From Yanghanlia sp047501535 (GTDB lineage: Bacteria > Pseudomonadota > Gammaproteobacteria > Burkholderiales > Burkholderiaceae_B): a stretch of DNA of 64,000 nucleotides. The stretch's first letter is position 1; every line of letters starts with the position of its first letter. The translations under genes were made by a program, and so were the position numbers. The stretch spans positions 143,690-207,689 of the forward strand of contig NZ_JAZDRJ010000006.1 in assembly GCF_047501535.1 (NCBI RefSeq), given 5' to 3'. The notes beneath the pieces were generated by a model. That model was not told the DNA's origin, made no database searches, and saw only the letters and a list, made by a program, of their open reading frames with translations. Positions 17,042 to 26,106 of the stretch are shown in pieces.

Positions 17042-17071
17042 TTGACTGGCAGGCCGCCAAACAGCTATTAT
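17042..17071 (+). promoter_or_regulatory. Sigma-70-type promoter of the yceD-rpmF-plsX-fab operon
   Basis: TTGACT (17042-17047) and TATTAT (17066-17071) are separated by 18 bases and lie about 48 bases before the yceD start. Good match to the housekeeping consensus and the right position. Confidence 0.6.
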
Positions 17072-17118
17072 TCTACGTTTTCTTCGTACTTGATGCCTTG
17101 GGTTTCAGGTAAATTGTA

Positions 17119-17640
17119 ATGCGCAAGGCAGCTTTAACGGTTGATACTTGGGAACTTGCCCGTTTGGTGCAGGAGCAGCATGGCGAAGCACCGCTGGCAG
17201 GCTTTTCCCGATTGCTTGAGGGTCTGCCTGAGCAAACTGGCCGTGTTGTAAGCTGGTCGGTTAGCGGCGAAACGAACACCTTGGGGCAGTGCTTTATGAC
17301 GCTGCGGGCCCGGGTCGACGTTACGCTGGAATGCCAACGCTGCCTTTCGATGTTCGATTACTCCCTGCAGATGGAAAACCGTCTGCGGCTGGTCGAAACC
17401 GAGGCGGAAATCGAAGCCGAAGAAGCAGGGGTGGATGATCCCGATATCCCGGATCATCTGCTGGGGTCGTCGTTTTTTGATGTTCTGGAGCTTGTCGAGG
17501 ACGAGCTCATCCTGGCTTTGCCCTATGTGCCCAAGCACGAGGTTTGTCCGTCGTTGCCTCAGGAACTTGAAACTCCCGAGGGCAGCGATACTGGTCGCCC
17601 ATCGCCATTTGCGGTGCTAGCGAAACTAAAGAAAGATTGA
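17119..17640 (+). CDS. yceD: YceD family protein (DUF177), 23S rRNA accumulation protein
   Basis: 173 residues of the YceD/DUF177 family, which in E. coli and plants is needed for normal 23S rRNA levels and is almost always next to rpmF. Visible features are VDVTLECQRCLSMF, with the paired Cys typical of the family, an acidic middle (EAEIEAEEAGVDDPD) and an HEVCPS segment. Its ribosome-binding site is poor. rpmF follows after 17 bases. Confidence 0.9.
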   Translation: MRKAALTVDTWELARLVQEQHGEAPLAGFSRLLEGLPEQTGRVVSWSVSGETNTLGQCFMTLRARVDVTLECQRCLSMFDYSLQMENRLRLVETEAEIEAEEAGVDDPDIPDHLLGSSFFDVLELVEDELILALPYVPKHEVCPSLPQELETPEGSDTGRPSPFAVLAKLKKD

Positions 17641-17657
17641 TTTAACAGGAGTCCACC

Positions 17658-17840
17658 ATGGCCGTTCAGCAAAACAAGAAAAGTCCTTCAAGGCGCGGCA
17701 TGCGTCGTTCGCACGACGCTTTGACCACGCCCCCCACAGCAATTGAGCCGACTACCGGCGAATTGCATCTGCGTCACCACATCAGCCCCAACGGTTTCTA
17801 CCGCGGTCGCAAGGTCCTCAAGACCAAGAACGACGAGTAA
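17658..17840 (+). CDS. rpmF: 50S ribosomal protein L32
   Basis: Structural protein of the large ribosomal subunit. 60 residues, starting MAVQQNKKSPSRRGMRRSHD as expected. It lacks the Cys pairs found in zinc-binding L32 versions, as in most proteobacteria. It has a strong ribosome-binding site (AACAGGAG) and lies between yceD and plsX. Confidence 0.98.
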   Translation: MAVQQNKKSPSRRGMRRSHDALTTPPTAIEPTTGELHLRHHISPNGFYRGRKVLKTKNDE

Positions 17841-17881
17841 TTCTCGCCCTTATTACGAAAGCGGCTGGAAACCTATTCTAG

Positions 17882-18946
17882 ATGTCTGCGACACCCATAC
17901 GCCTGGCGGTGGATTGCATGGGTGGTGACCACGGTCTGTCGGTCACCATACCCGCTGTTGTGCAATTCGCTAAGCAGCATCCTGACACGCACTTTCTGCT
18001 GTCCGGGAATGCTGAAATGATAGGGCGTGCGCTGGAAAAAGAAGGCGTGCAAAGCGCGGGCTGGTATGAAATCCTGCCCGCTTCCGAAGTCATTCTCATG
18101 GATGACACAGTGGAAACCGCTTTGCGGCGAAAAAAAGATTCTTCTATGCGTGTCGCCATCCAGGCTGTCAAAGACGGCCGGGCCGGCGCCTGCGTTTCTG
18201 CTGGGAATACGGGTGCGCTGATGGCGGTTTCACGTTATCTGCTCAAAACGCTCGACGGTATTGATCGCCCGGCGATCGCTACGTCTATTCCCAACGTCAA
18301 GGGCGGAGCCACCACAGTGCTCGATCTTGGCGCCAATGTTGATTGTTCGGCAGAACATCTGCTGCAGTTCGCCATTATGGGAACGGCCTTGGTCGGTGCG
18401 TTGGATCAGCGCAAGCAGCCCACGGTTGGCCTGCTCAACATTGGCGAAGAAGTCATCAAGGGCAATGAGGTCGTCAAGCAGGCGGCCGAGCTCTTGCGCA
18501 AAAGCGGTTTGAACTTCCATGGCAACGTGGAAGGCGACGACATTTGCAAGGGCACGGTTGATGTCATCGTCTGTGATGGCTTTGTCGGCAATGTGGTGCT
18601 GAAATCGATAGAAGGTGTGGCGCGTATGGTTGCATCCATGATGCGCGCCGAGTTCACCCGCAACGTTCTTTCTATGGGTGCGGGTGTTATTGCACGCCCT
18701 GTTCTGAACCGTCTGCGCGATAAGGTGGACAATCGTCGCTATAATGGCGCGGCGCTGCTGGGGTTGCGTGGCATTGTTATTAAAAGTCACGGCTCCGCCG
18801 ACGCTTATGCGTTCGGTCACGCGCTGCAGCGTACTCGAGAAGCAGTTCACAACGGCTTGCTTGCCGGCACTACCGAAGCCATCGCGCGTTTGCGCGAGCG
18901 CATGCAGGCAACCGTCGTAGACACATCGGACGAAACTCCCGCCTGA
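17882..18946 (+). CDS. plsX: Phosphate acyltransferase PlsX
   Basis: Converts acyl-ACP to acyl-phosphate for phospholipid synthesis. 354 residues. N-terminal IRLAVDCMGGDHG, then SAGNTGALMA, LDLGANVDC and GFVGNVVLKSIEG are family hallmarks. Start ATG 17882 lies 41 bases after rpmF. The order rpmF-plsX-fabH-fabD-fabG-acpP-fabF links the gene to fatty-acid supply. Confidence 0.97.
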   Translation: MSATPIRLAVDCMGGDHGLSVTIPAVVQFAKQHPDTHFLLSGNAEMIGRALEKEGVQSAGWYEILPASEVILMDDTVETALRRKKDSSMRVAIQAVKDGRAGACVSAGNTGALMAVSRYLLKTLDGIDRPAIATSIPNVKGGATTVLDLGANVDCSAEHLLQFAIMGTALVGALDQRKQPTVGLLNIGEEVIKGNEVVKQAAELLRKSGLNFHGNVEGDDICKGTVDVIVCDGFVGNVVLKSIEGVARMVASMMRAEFTRNVLSMGAGVIARPVLNRLRDKVDNRRYNGAALLGLRGIVIKSHGSADAYAFGHALQRTREAVHNGLLAGTTEAIARLRERMQATVVDTSDETPA

Positions 18947-18984
18947 CGCGCGACAGCGGTACGAACGGAGCCAGGAAGCACACT

Positions 18985-19959
18985 ATGCCTTATGCCAAGA
19001 TAATCGGTTCGGGTGGCTATTTGCCGCCTCGCGTGGTCTCTAATGACGAGTTGGCGGCCGAACTGGCGACCAGGCAGATCGAAACCTCCGATGCCTGGAT
19101 CACTGAGCGCACAGGTATTCGCCAGCGCCATATTGCCGATCCCGGTGTTACCAGCAGCCAGCTTGCCGTCAAGGCGGCGCAGCACGCGCTTGCAGATGCC
19201 GGCGTCAGCGCCGAAGAGCTCGATCTCATTATCGTCGCCACCTCCACACCCGACTTCATCTTCCCCAGCACTGCGTGTCTGGTGCAGGCTGAGCTGGGCA
19301 ACAAAGGCGCTGCCGCGTTTGACGTGCAGGCGGTGTGCAGCGGCTTTGTCTACGCACTCACAACTGCCGACTCCTTTATTCGTTCCGGTCGGGCCAAGCA
19401 TGCGCTGGTGATTGGCGCTGAAGTGTTTTCCAGCATCCTCGATTGGAATGACCGGGGCACTTGCGTACTGTTCGGCGACGGCGCCGGGGCGGTGGTGCTC
19501 AAGGCTTCTGAAGAGCCTGGCATTCTCGAAGCGGAACTCAATGCCGACGGCAGCCTGGCGAATATCTTGCATGTGGCAGGTAACGTCGTGGACGGCAAGG
19601 TCACGGGTGACCCCTTCCTGCGCATGGACGGGCAGGCGGTTTTCAAACAGGCCGTAACAGCTTTGGCGGCTTCGGCGCAAAGCGTGTGCGACAAGGCCGG
19701 GGTCAGCTTGGAAGAAATCGACTGGATGGTCCCTCACCAAGCGAATGTCCGCATTATTAATTTTCTGGGCCGTAAGCTGAAACTGTCGGACGACAAAGTC
19801 GTCATTACCGTTGACCAGCATGCCAACACCTCCGCTGCCAGCGTGCCGCTTGCCTTTGACGCCGCGCGACGCGATGGGCGCATCAAGCAGGGCGACCTGG
19901 TGCTGATGCAGGGGGTGGGCGGCGGCTTCACTTGGGGCTCGGTGCTGGCTCGCATGTAG
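18985..19959 (+). CDS. fabH: 3-oxoacyl-ACP synthase III (KAS III)
   Basis: Starts each fatty-acid chain by condensing acetyl-CoA with malonyl-ACP. 324 residues. The Cys-His-Asn triad is visible in VQAVCSGFVYAL, VPHQANVRI and DQHANTSAASV. C-terminal GVGGGFTWGS is typical. It has a ribosome-binding site (GGAGCCAGGA) and lies 38 bases after plsX. Confidence 0.97.
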   Translation: MPYAKIIGSGGYLPPRVVSNDELAAELATRQIETSDAWITERTGIRQRHIADPGVTSSQLAVKAAQHALADAGVSAEELDLIIVATSTPDFIFPSTACLVQAELGNKGAAAFDVQAVCSGFVYALTTADSFIRSGRAKHALVIGAEVFSSILDWNDRGTCVLFGDGAGAVVLKASEEPGILEAELNADGSLANILHVAGNVVDGKVTGDPFLRMDGQAVFKQAVTALAASAQSVCDKAGVSLEEIDWMVPHQANVRIINFLGRKLKLSDDKVVITVDQHANTSAASVPLAFDAARRDGRIKQGDLVLMQGVGGGFTWGSVLARM

Positions 19960-20017
19960 CCCGCCACAGCAATTGTGCCGCATGCGGCTTATGTTCCAAA
20001 GCATTCAAGAATAAACC

Positions 20018-20950
20018 ATGAAAATTGCATTCGTGTTTCCCGGGCAGGGTTCCCAGTCGGTCGGCATGCTTGACGCATGGGCGGAAAACAGCGCCGTACG
20101 CGATACGCTGCAGCAGGCATCCCAGGCGCTGGGCCAAGACCTGGCCGCTTTGATTGCGCAAGGGCCTGTTGAAGACCTTAACCTCACTACAAATACCCAA
20201 CCCGTCATGCTGGCTTCTGCCGTAGCCATGTATGCCGCCTGGCGTGATGCAGGTGGCCCTGTGCCGGCTGTTATGGCGGGTCATAGCTTGGGCGAATACT
20301 CGGCGCTGACGGCTGCCAGCGTGCTCAACCTCGAAGACGCCGTGCGAATCGTGCGCGTGCGCGCCGATGCCATGCAGGCTGCCGTGCCGGTAGGCACTGG
20401 CGCCATGGCTGCCGTATTGGGCCTGTCTGACGACGACGTTCGCGATGTGTGCGCTCAAGCGGCGGAATCCGAGGTTGTGGAAGCCGTTAACTTCAATGCG
20501 CCTGCTCAGGTGGTTATCGCCGGGCATAAGGCGGCAGTCGAGCGGGCCTGTGAACTGGCTAAGGCCAAAGGCGCTAAACGCGCTTTGCTGCTTCCAGTAT
20601 CGGCGCCATTCCACTCCAGCCTGCTCAAGCCGGCAGCTGAAGTGCTGCAAGGTGCGCTCAGCGGCATCACGCTTAATGCTCCGGCTGTGCCTGTCATTAA
20701 TAACGTGGACGTGGCATCGCAAAGCGATGCGGCGGCCATTCGCGACGCTCTGGTGCGCCAGGCGTGGCACCCCGTTCGCTGGGTAGAGACCATCCAGGCT
20801 ATGAAGGCCCAGGGTGTGACTCATGTCATCGAATGTGGCCCTGGTAAAGTGCTTAACGGCCTGACCAAACGCATCGACAAGGATCTTGTCGGTCTTGCCA
20901 TTACCGATCCTGCGTCCATGCAGGCGGCTCTCGATCTTGTTCAAGGGTGA
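20018..20950 (+). CDS. fabD: Malonyl-CoA:ACP transacylase
   Basis: Loads malonyl groups onto acyl carrier protein. 310 residues. N-terminal FVFPGQGSQSVGM, the nucleophile Ser in AGHSLGEYSAL, and the partner His in VSAPFHSSLL are all present. It follows fabH by 58 bases and is followed after five bases by fabG. Confidence 0.97.
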   Translation: MKIAFVFPGQGSQSVGMLDAWAENSAVRDTLQQASQALGQDLAALIAQGPVEDLNLTTNTQPVMLASAVAMYAAWRDAGGPVPAVMAGHSLGEYSALTAASVLNLEDAVRIVRVRADAMQAAVPVGTGAMAAVLGLSDDDVRDVCAQAAESEVVEAVNFNAPAQVVIAGHKAAVERACELAKAKGAKRALLLPVSAPFHSSLLKPAAEVLQGALSGITLNAPAVPVINNVDVASQSDAAAIRDALVRQAWHPVRWVETIQAMKAQGVTHVIECGPGKVLNGLTKRIDKDLVGLAITDPASMQAALDLVQG

Positions 20951-20955
20951 ATTTC

Positions 20956-21699
20956 ATGCAAGAAAAAGAATTGCAGGGAAAGCTTGCGCTGGTGACTGGC
21001 GCGACGCGCGGTATCGGCAAGGCGATTGCGCACGAATTGGCGGTGCGCGGCGCGGTTGTGGTGGGTACAGCCACCTCTGAAAGCGGCGCAGCTACGATAC
21101 AGGAACAATTGGATCCCATGGGTGGCCGAGGCGTTGTCCTGAACGTCAATGATGCCGCTGCGTGTGAAGCGCTGGTGGCAGAGTTGAGCAAAGAAGATGG
21201 CGGCCCGCATATTCTGGTGAACAACGCCGGCATCACGCGCGACAACCTCGCCATGCGTCTGAAAGACGAAGACTGGGAAACCGTTCTCGAAACCAATCTT
21301 TCCGCCGTTTTCAGGCTGTCTCGCGCTGTCATCAGGCCTATGATGAAAGCGCGTTGGGGGCGTATCATTAACATTACTTCGGTGATCGGCTCCAGCGGTA
21401 ATCCGGGGCAGTCGAACTACGCAGCAGCCAAAGCAGGCGTGGCGGGCATGAGCCGTTCGCTGGCGCGCGAGCTCGGCAGCCGGGGTATTACTGTCAACTG
21501 CGTGGCGCCCGGTTTCATTGAAACCGACATGACTCGCGCACTCGACGAAAATCAGACTTCCGCTATTTTGTCGCAGATTCCTCTGGGCAGAATGGGCGCG
21601 CCGGCGGATATCGCGAATGCGGTGGCCTTTTTGGCCGGTCCACAGGCAGCTTACGTCACCGGCACGACTTTGCACGTGAACGGCGGCATGTATATGTAA
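20956..21699 (+). CDS. fabG: 3-oxoacyl-ACP reductase
   Basis: NADPH-dependent short-chain dehydrogenase that makes the first reduction in each fatty-acid elongation cycle. 247 residues. Cofactor motif VTGATRGIGKA, active-site Ser near SVIGSSGNPGQ, and catalytic YAAAK are present; the end GGMYM is typical. I chose ATG 20956 because AAGGG lies eight bases upstream; a GTG at 20947 overlaps the fabD stop and would add three residues. Confidence 0.97.
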   Translation: MQEKELQGKLALVTGATRGIGKAIAHELAVRGAVVVGTATSESGAATIQEQLDPMGGRGVVLNVNDAAACEALVAELSKEDGGPHILVNNAGITRDNLAMRLKDEDWETVLETNLSAVFRLSRAVIRPMMKARWGRIINITSVIGSSGNPGQSNYAAAKAGVAGMSRSLARELGSRGITVNCVAPGFIETDMTRALDENQTSAILSQIPLGRMGAPADIANAVAFLAGPQAAYVTGTTLHVNGGMYM

Positions 21700-21777
21700 T
21701 CAGTGGTTGGAGTGGGTTAGAATCGCTTCCAACTGTTTTTTGTCACAGCCAGCACCCATTGATTAGAGTTGTTTGGC

Positions 21778-21783
21778 TATAAT
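21778..21783 (+). promoter_or_regulatory. Possible -10 box for a separate acpP promoter
   Basis: A perfect TATAAT lies 31 bases before the acpP ATG in the 115-base gap after fabG. No convincing -35 is seen at 16-18 bases. In other bacteria acpP often has its own promoter to allow its very high expression. Confidence 0.35.
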
Positions 21784-21814
21784 TCGCGGGAATTTTCCCA
21801 ACTTGGAGATCTGC

Positions 21815-22054
21815 ATGGAAAGCATCGAACAGCGCGTCAAGAAGATCGTCGCTGAACAACTTGGCGTCAACGAAGCCGAGATCAAGAACGAGTCTTCTTT
21901 TCTTGACGACCTCGGTGCCGATTCGCTCGACATGGTCGAGCTCGTGATGGCACTCGAAGATGAGTTTGAAACCGAGATTCCTGACGAGGAAGCCGAGAAG
22001 ATCACGACGGTTCAACAGGCTGTCGATTACATCAACTCGCACAGCAAGCAGTAA
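21815..22054 (+). CDS. acpP: Acyl carrier protein
   Basis: Small acidic carrier of growing acyl chains. 79 residues. The phosphopantetheine-bearing Ser lies in LGADSLDMVELVMALE. ATG 21815 is preceded by TTGGAG; earlier in-frame codons lie in the promoter area and are ignored. Set between fabG and fabF, as usual. Confidence 0.98.
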   Translation: MESIEQRVKKIVAEQLGVNEAEIKNESSFLDDLGADSLDMVELVMALEDEFETEIPDEEAEKITTVQQAVDYINSHSKQ

Positions 22055-22200
22055 TCATTTTCCAGGGTAGCGCACGCTTGCTGTGCGCGGCGCTAACTCA
22101 AGGCGGTTTCCAAGAGGCAGTCCCCATAGCCCACCCCTTATCGGGTCGGCAACCTGGTAAGTCTGCCGCTTCGAACCGCTTTTTTATTTAGGAGTCATCC

Positions 22201-23430
22201 GTGAAACGACGTGTCGTCATAACCGGTCTAGGTATTGTTTCGCCGGTCGGCAACGATATAGACACCGCGTGGGACAATCTCGTCAATGGGCGCTCCGGGA
22301 TCGGCCGCATTACGCGTTTCGACCCATCGCCGTTCAACGCCCAGATCGCGGGTGAGGTCAAGGATTTCGACGTTACGCAATACATCTCGGCTAAAGAAGC
22401 CAAGACGATGGATACTTTCATCCATTACGGTATTGCCGCAGGCGTGCAGGCCTGGCGCGATTCGGGTCTGGAGATCAACGAGTCCAACGCCGATCGCATC
22501 GGTTCCATCATCGGGTCGGGTATTGGTGGCCTGCCACGCATCGAAGAACAACAGGTTGAATACATGCAGCGCGGCGCGCGGCGTATTTCTCCCTTTTTCG
22601 TGCCTGCCTCGCTCATCAACATGGTATCGGGCCAGTTGTCCATCATGCTGGGCCTGAAAGGTCCTACATACGCCGTAGTATCCGCCTGCACAACCGGTCT
22701 GCATTCCATCGGCGATGCCGCCCGTCTGATCGAATACGGCGATGCCGACGTCATGATCGCCGGCGGTACGGAATCCACCGTCTCACCGCTGGGCATTGGT
22801 GGCTTTGCCGCCATGCGCGCTCTGTCCACGCGCAATGATGATCCCACCACGGCTTCACGGCCTTGGGACACGGATCGCGATGGTTTCGTGCTGGGTGAAG
22901 GCGCCGGCGTGCTGGTGCTCGAAGAATACGAACATGCCCGTAAGCGTGGCGCACGCATTTATGGTGAGTTTGCCGGTTACGGCATGAGTTCCGATGCTCA
23001 CCACATCACTTCTCCCGATAGCGACGGCCCGCGCCGCGGCATGCTGAATGCCTTGCGCAATGCCGGCGTAGCTGGGGATGAAGTCGATTACGTGAACGCG
23101 CACGGCACTTCCACTCCGTTGGGCGATCGTAACGAAACTGTGGCGCTTAAGCTGGCTTTGGGAGACCACGCCCACAAGCTGGTGGTGAATTCCACTAAAT
23201 CCATGACGGGCCATCTCTTGGGCGCGGCAGGAGGCATTGAGGCGGTGTTCACCACATTGGCGGTGCATAAGCAGGTATCGCCTCCCACCATCAATATCTT
23301 CAATCAAGACCCTGAATGCGACCTCGATTACTGCGCGAATACTGCGCGTGATCTGAAGATTGATGTGGCCTTGTCGAACTCGTTCGGCTTTGGCGGCACC
23401 AACGGTTCCATGGTCGTGCGTAAGGTCTGA
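22201..23430 (+). CDS. fabF: 3-oxoacyl-ACP synthase II (KAS II)
   Basis: Condensing enzyme for chain elongation. 409 residues. The Cys-His-His triad is visible in VSACTTGLHSIGDA, NAHGTSTPLGD and MTGHLLGAAGG, and the C-terminal NSFGFGGTNGS is present. GTG 22201 follows TTAGGAG by a short gap. The 146 bases after acpP hold no gene. Last gene of the fatty-acid cluster; a small membrane protein and rpoE follow closely. Confidence 0.97.
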   Translation: MKRRVVITGLGIVSPVGNDIDTAWDNLVNGRSGIGRITRFDPSPFNAQIAGEVKDFDVTQYISAKEAKTMDTFIHYGIAAGVQAWRDSGLEINESNADRIGSIIGSGIGGLPRIEEQQVEYMQRGARRISPFFVPASLINMVSGQLSIMLGLKGPTYAVVSACTTGLHSIGDAARLIEYGDADVMIAGGTESTVSPLGIGGFAAMRALSTRNDDPTTASRPWDTDRDGFVLGEGAGVLVLEEYEHARKRGARIYGEFAGYGMSSDAHHITSPDSDGPRRGMLNALRNAGVAGDEVDYVNAHGTSTPLGDRNETVALKLALGDHAHKLVVNSTKSMTGHLLGAAGGIEAVFTTLAVHKQVSPPTINIFNQDPECDLDYCANTARDLKIDVALSNSFGFGGTNGSMVVRKV

Positions 23431-23443
23431 CCGGTACGCCGGG

Positions 23444-23911
23444 GTGAGCGAGACAGCCACCTGGTCTACGCAAGCGACGCCTTTGGCCAGCGTTGCGGGG
23501 GCCGTGGTGCTCACCCTTGGAGCATTCAGCATAGTATTCGCGGCGCTCACCCTTGCCTTGGGCGGTGCGCCGTGGAGCTTTTCCGCTTATGCCTGTTTGG
23601 CGCTCACTGCGGTGTGGGTCGCCTTGCGGCTGCACCGCGCGTATCACCACAAGGCTTATAACCTGTCCCGCTGTCCCGGCGGCACAGGTTTTTTTGTTCA
23701 AGGCGTAGCCGAACGCCTGGAGCTTGCCTACGTGTGGCAGGGGCCGGGCTGGGTTACTCTGGGCTTACGCTACCAGGCGCCACCACACAGAGTTTTGCGT
23801 CTGGTTATCTGGAAATCTGCTATTCCAGCCCCATTATGGAGTGAGCTCGCCTTGTGCATCGAGGCAGGTCCGCTTCAGGAGAACAGCCATCAGAATAAGG
23901 AAAACCCATGA
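23444..23911 (+). CDS. Small membrane protein of unknown function (possibly YgfX-like)
   Basis: About 155 residues. Two hydrophobic segments (residues about 15-35 and 43-60) form a probable hairpin in the membrane, followed by a soluble tail with the short motif RLVIWKSAI. The layout recalls the YgfX family (two spans then a small beta domain), but the sequence match is weak and I assign no function. GTG 23444 starts 14 bases after fabF, and its stop overlaps the rpoE ATG by four bases, so it is coupled to rpoE. Start and identity are both uncertain. Confidence 0.7.
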   Translation: MSETATWSTQATPLASVAGAVVLTLGAFSIVFAALTLALGGAPWSFSAYACLALTAVWVALRLHRAYHHKAYNLSRCPGGTGFFVQGVAERLELAYVWQGPGWVTLGLRYQAPPHRVLRLVIWKSAIPAPLWSELALCIEAGPLQENSHQNKENP

Positions 23912-24513
23912 ACCAGCGTGATGTTGACGCCGCGCTCGTGGCTCGAGTGCAGCGTGGCGATAAACGCGCATTCGACCTGCTTGTGCTGAAGTATCAGCGC
24001 AAGATCATGAGGCTGCTGTCGCGGATGATTCGTGACCCGGGCGACATCGAGGATGTCACTCAAGAGGCTTTCATCAAGGCCTACCGGGCATTGCCGCAAT
24101 TTCGTGGCGACAGCGCGTTTTATACCTGGCTGTATCGCATCGCCATCAATACAGCGCGCAACTGGCAAGCAGCAAATAACAGGCGCCCGGTCACTTCATC
24201 CATCATTGAAACAGGTGAGGGTGAAACTTTTGACGAAATTGACAACCTAACAGATATCAGCACACCAGAATCGGTGCTGGCCAGCCGCCAGATCGCCGAA
24301 ACGGTCAATGCTGCCATGCAGTCGCTTCCCGAGGATCTCCGCACAGCCATCCTCTTGCGTGAAATCGAAGGCATGAGTTACGAGGACATCGCTGAAAGCA
24401 TGGGGTGTCCGATCGGAACAGTACGTTCAAGAATTTTCAGGGCTCGCGAAGCCATTGCTTCGCAGTTGAAACCGGTATTGGGGGACGATCACGACCCTGA
24501 TCGTCGTTGGTAA
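23908..24513 (+). CDS. rpoE: RNA polymerase sigma factor RpoE (AlgU type)
   Basis: ECF sigma factor for the envelope-stress response. 201 residues. Region 2 has FDLLVLKYQRKIMRLLSRM and DVTQEAFIKAYRAL; region 4 has LPEDLRTAILLREIEGMSYE and the recognition helix GTVRSRIFRAREA. It is followed by its anti-sigma factor, a RseB-type sensor and a MucD protease, the standard four-gene module, in which RseA holds RpoE inactive until proteolysis releases it. Confidence 0.96.
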   Translation: MNQRDVDAALVARVQRGDKRAFDLLVLKYQRKIMRLLSRMIRDPGDIEDVTQEAFIKAYRALPQFRGDSAFYTWLYRIAINTARNWQAANNRRPVTSSIIETGEGETFDEIDNLTDISTPESVLASRQIAETVNAAMQSLPEDLRTAILLREIEGMSYEDIAESMGCPIGTVRSRIFRAREAIASQLKPVLGDDHDPDRRW

Positions 24514-24526
24514 GGAGTTATGCGAG

Positions 24527-25012
24527 ATGCAAGCTAAACAGCAGGAACCTCAAGCTTCCCTCGAGGCGTCCATTTCTGCCTGGATCGACGCAGAGGCCGA
24601 TATCAGGCCGGAAGACCTCGACACTCCGTATGGGCGCCGAGTCTGGGACACCTATCACATGATTGGCGATGTGTTGCGCAGCGAGGAACTGGCCATTAAG
24701 CCCAGCGATTTTCTCTACGCCCGCATCAGTCGCGCCATAGACGAAGAGCCCCCCATCGTTGCGCCTCACACGCAGCCGCTGCGCCGCTACATGCGTGCAG
24801 GGCTGTCCAGCATGGCCGTGGCTGCTGCGGTAGCCGCTGTAGCATGGGTGGCGCTGCCGTATTTCACCGCTAGCGGCCCGGCAGTACCCGAAACGCCGGT
24901 GCTGGCGGCATCCGAGCCTGAAGCGCTGGTTGACTACGTCGCAGCGCATCGTGATATCACCGGTATTGGTTCCGTCCGGCAAGTGTCTTATGGCTCTGGA
25001 GGCGAACGATGA
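24527..25012 (+). CDS. rseA: Anti-sigma-E factor RseA
   Basis: Single-span inner-membrane protein holding RpoE inactive. 161 residues. The N-terminal cytoplasmic domain (SISAWIDAEADIRPEDLDT, then WDTYHMIGDVLR) matches RseA_N; one membrane segment lies at about residues 92-112 (SMAVAAAVAAVAWVALPYF). ATG 24527 sits nine bases after AAGGAG; ATG 24520 is out of frame. The TGA overlaps the rseB ATG. Confidence 0.92.
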   Translation: MQAKQQEPQASLEASISAWIDAEADIRPEDLDTPYGRRVWDTYHMIGDVLRSEELAIKPSDFLYARISRAIDEEPPIVAPHTQPLRRYMRAGLSSMAVAAAVAAVAWVALPYFTASGPAVPETPVLAASEPEALVDYVAAHRDITGIGSVRQVSYGSGGER

Positions 25013-26052
25013 GTCGTGCAATGCGCGCACTGCCTCGGGCGGTAGGTCTGCCAGGCTCCGGGGCGACGTTCAGGCTTCTGGCTTGGTTAGCTCTGGCTGC
25101 AGCAGTGGGCATGTCAGGCGGGCAGGTAGTCAATGCGGCGGAAACACAAGAATCTCCGGGCTTAGCGCTTCTGCAGAAAATGCAGCAGGCTGCGCGCAGC
25201 CTGGATTACGCCGGGGTGTATACCTATCAGCAAGGTAATGTTGTGCTGTCCACCCGCATTGTGCATGTGGTCGACGGCACGGGGGAACGCGAACGCGTGT
25301 CCCTGCTCGATGGCCAGCCGCGCGAATATATCCGGCACAATGAAACCACTCAATGCCTGTTGCCCGATAGCAAAGTCGTGCTGGTGGAGCAACGTGAATC
25401 CGAACGTTTTCCTGCCGTGCTGCTTGACGAAGGGGAACGCTTGCCGGGGCACTACGATTTTCAGGTCGGTGAAGAACCTGAACGTGTGGCGGGCCGGGTC
25501 TGCCAAGTCCTCAAGCTGAAACCGCGTGATTCGCAGCGCTACGGCTACCGCTTTTGCGCCGATAAAGAAACCGGCCTGCCGCTGCGAGTCCAGACGGTCG
25601 GCTCTGAAGGGGTGCTGATCCAGATCGTTTTCAATACCTTGGAAGTGGGTGCTGATGTCACCTCCGAAGCGCTCAGCCCGGCATGGAACATTAAGGACTG
25701 GGAAGTTGTCGAAGTACCAGTGAAAGAAGTGGATCTTGCCTCTGAAGGCTGGCGAATTCCGCTGCCGCCAGGCTATCAGCCGCTGACGCAAGTGGAACGA
25801 AAGCTGCAGCGGGGGCGTCATTTCAAACAGCTGGTCGCTTCTGATGGCTTGTCCAGTATTTCTGTTTTTATCGAGGCGTACGCCGAGAAAGGCAGTCCGT
25901 CTCATGAATTCGGCCTATTGCGCAAAGGCGCACTGAATGTTTATCGCAAACGTATCGGTGATCACTGGCTCACTGTGTTGGGCGAAGTTCCTGCTGATAC
26001 GGTGCGAGAACTCGCACAGCGCACTGAATACGTGCCGCTGGGCGTACCTTGA
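25009..26052 (+). CDS. rseB: Sigma-E factor regulatory protein RseB (MucB)
   Basis: Periplasmic sensor that shields RseA from DegS-type cleavage and detects mislocalised lipoprotein or LPS. 347 residues. An N-terminal signal segment ends near VVNAAE; the two-domain MucB/RseB fold begins ALLQKMQQAARSLDYAGVY. The unusually basic first 25 residues before the hydrophobic core make the start a little uncertain. ATGA overlap with rseA indicates coupling. Confidence 0.92.
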   Translation: MSRAMRALPRAVGLPGSGATFRLLAWLALAAAVGMSGGQVVNAAETQESPGLALLQKMQQAARSLDYAGVYTYQQGNVVLSTRIVHVVDGTGERERVSLLDGQPREYIRHNETTQCLLPDSKVVLVEQRESERFPAVLLDEGERLPGHYDFQVGEEPERVAGRVCQVLKLKPRDSQRYGYRFCADKETGLPLRVQTVGSEGVLIQIVFNTLEVGADVTSEALSPAWNIKDWEVVEVPVKEVDLASEGWRIPLPPGYQPLTQVERKLQRGRHFKQLVASDGLSSISVFIEAYAEKGSPSHEFGLLRKGALNVYRKRIGDHWLTVLGEVPADTVRELAQRTEYVPLGVP

Positions 26053-26106
26053 GTACAAGATTTCTCAACAGACTTGTTCTTCATTAATTTCTGACTGGAG
26101 ACTTAG

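Noticed and set aside
18847..20004. 385-codon open frame antisense to fabH
   Set aside because: Opposite a complete FabH with its catalytic triad; no family resemblance.
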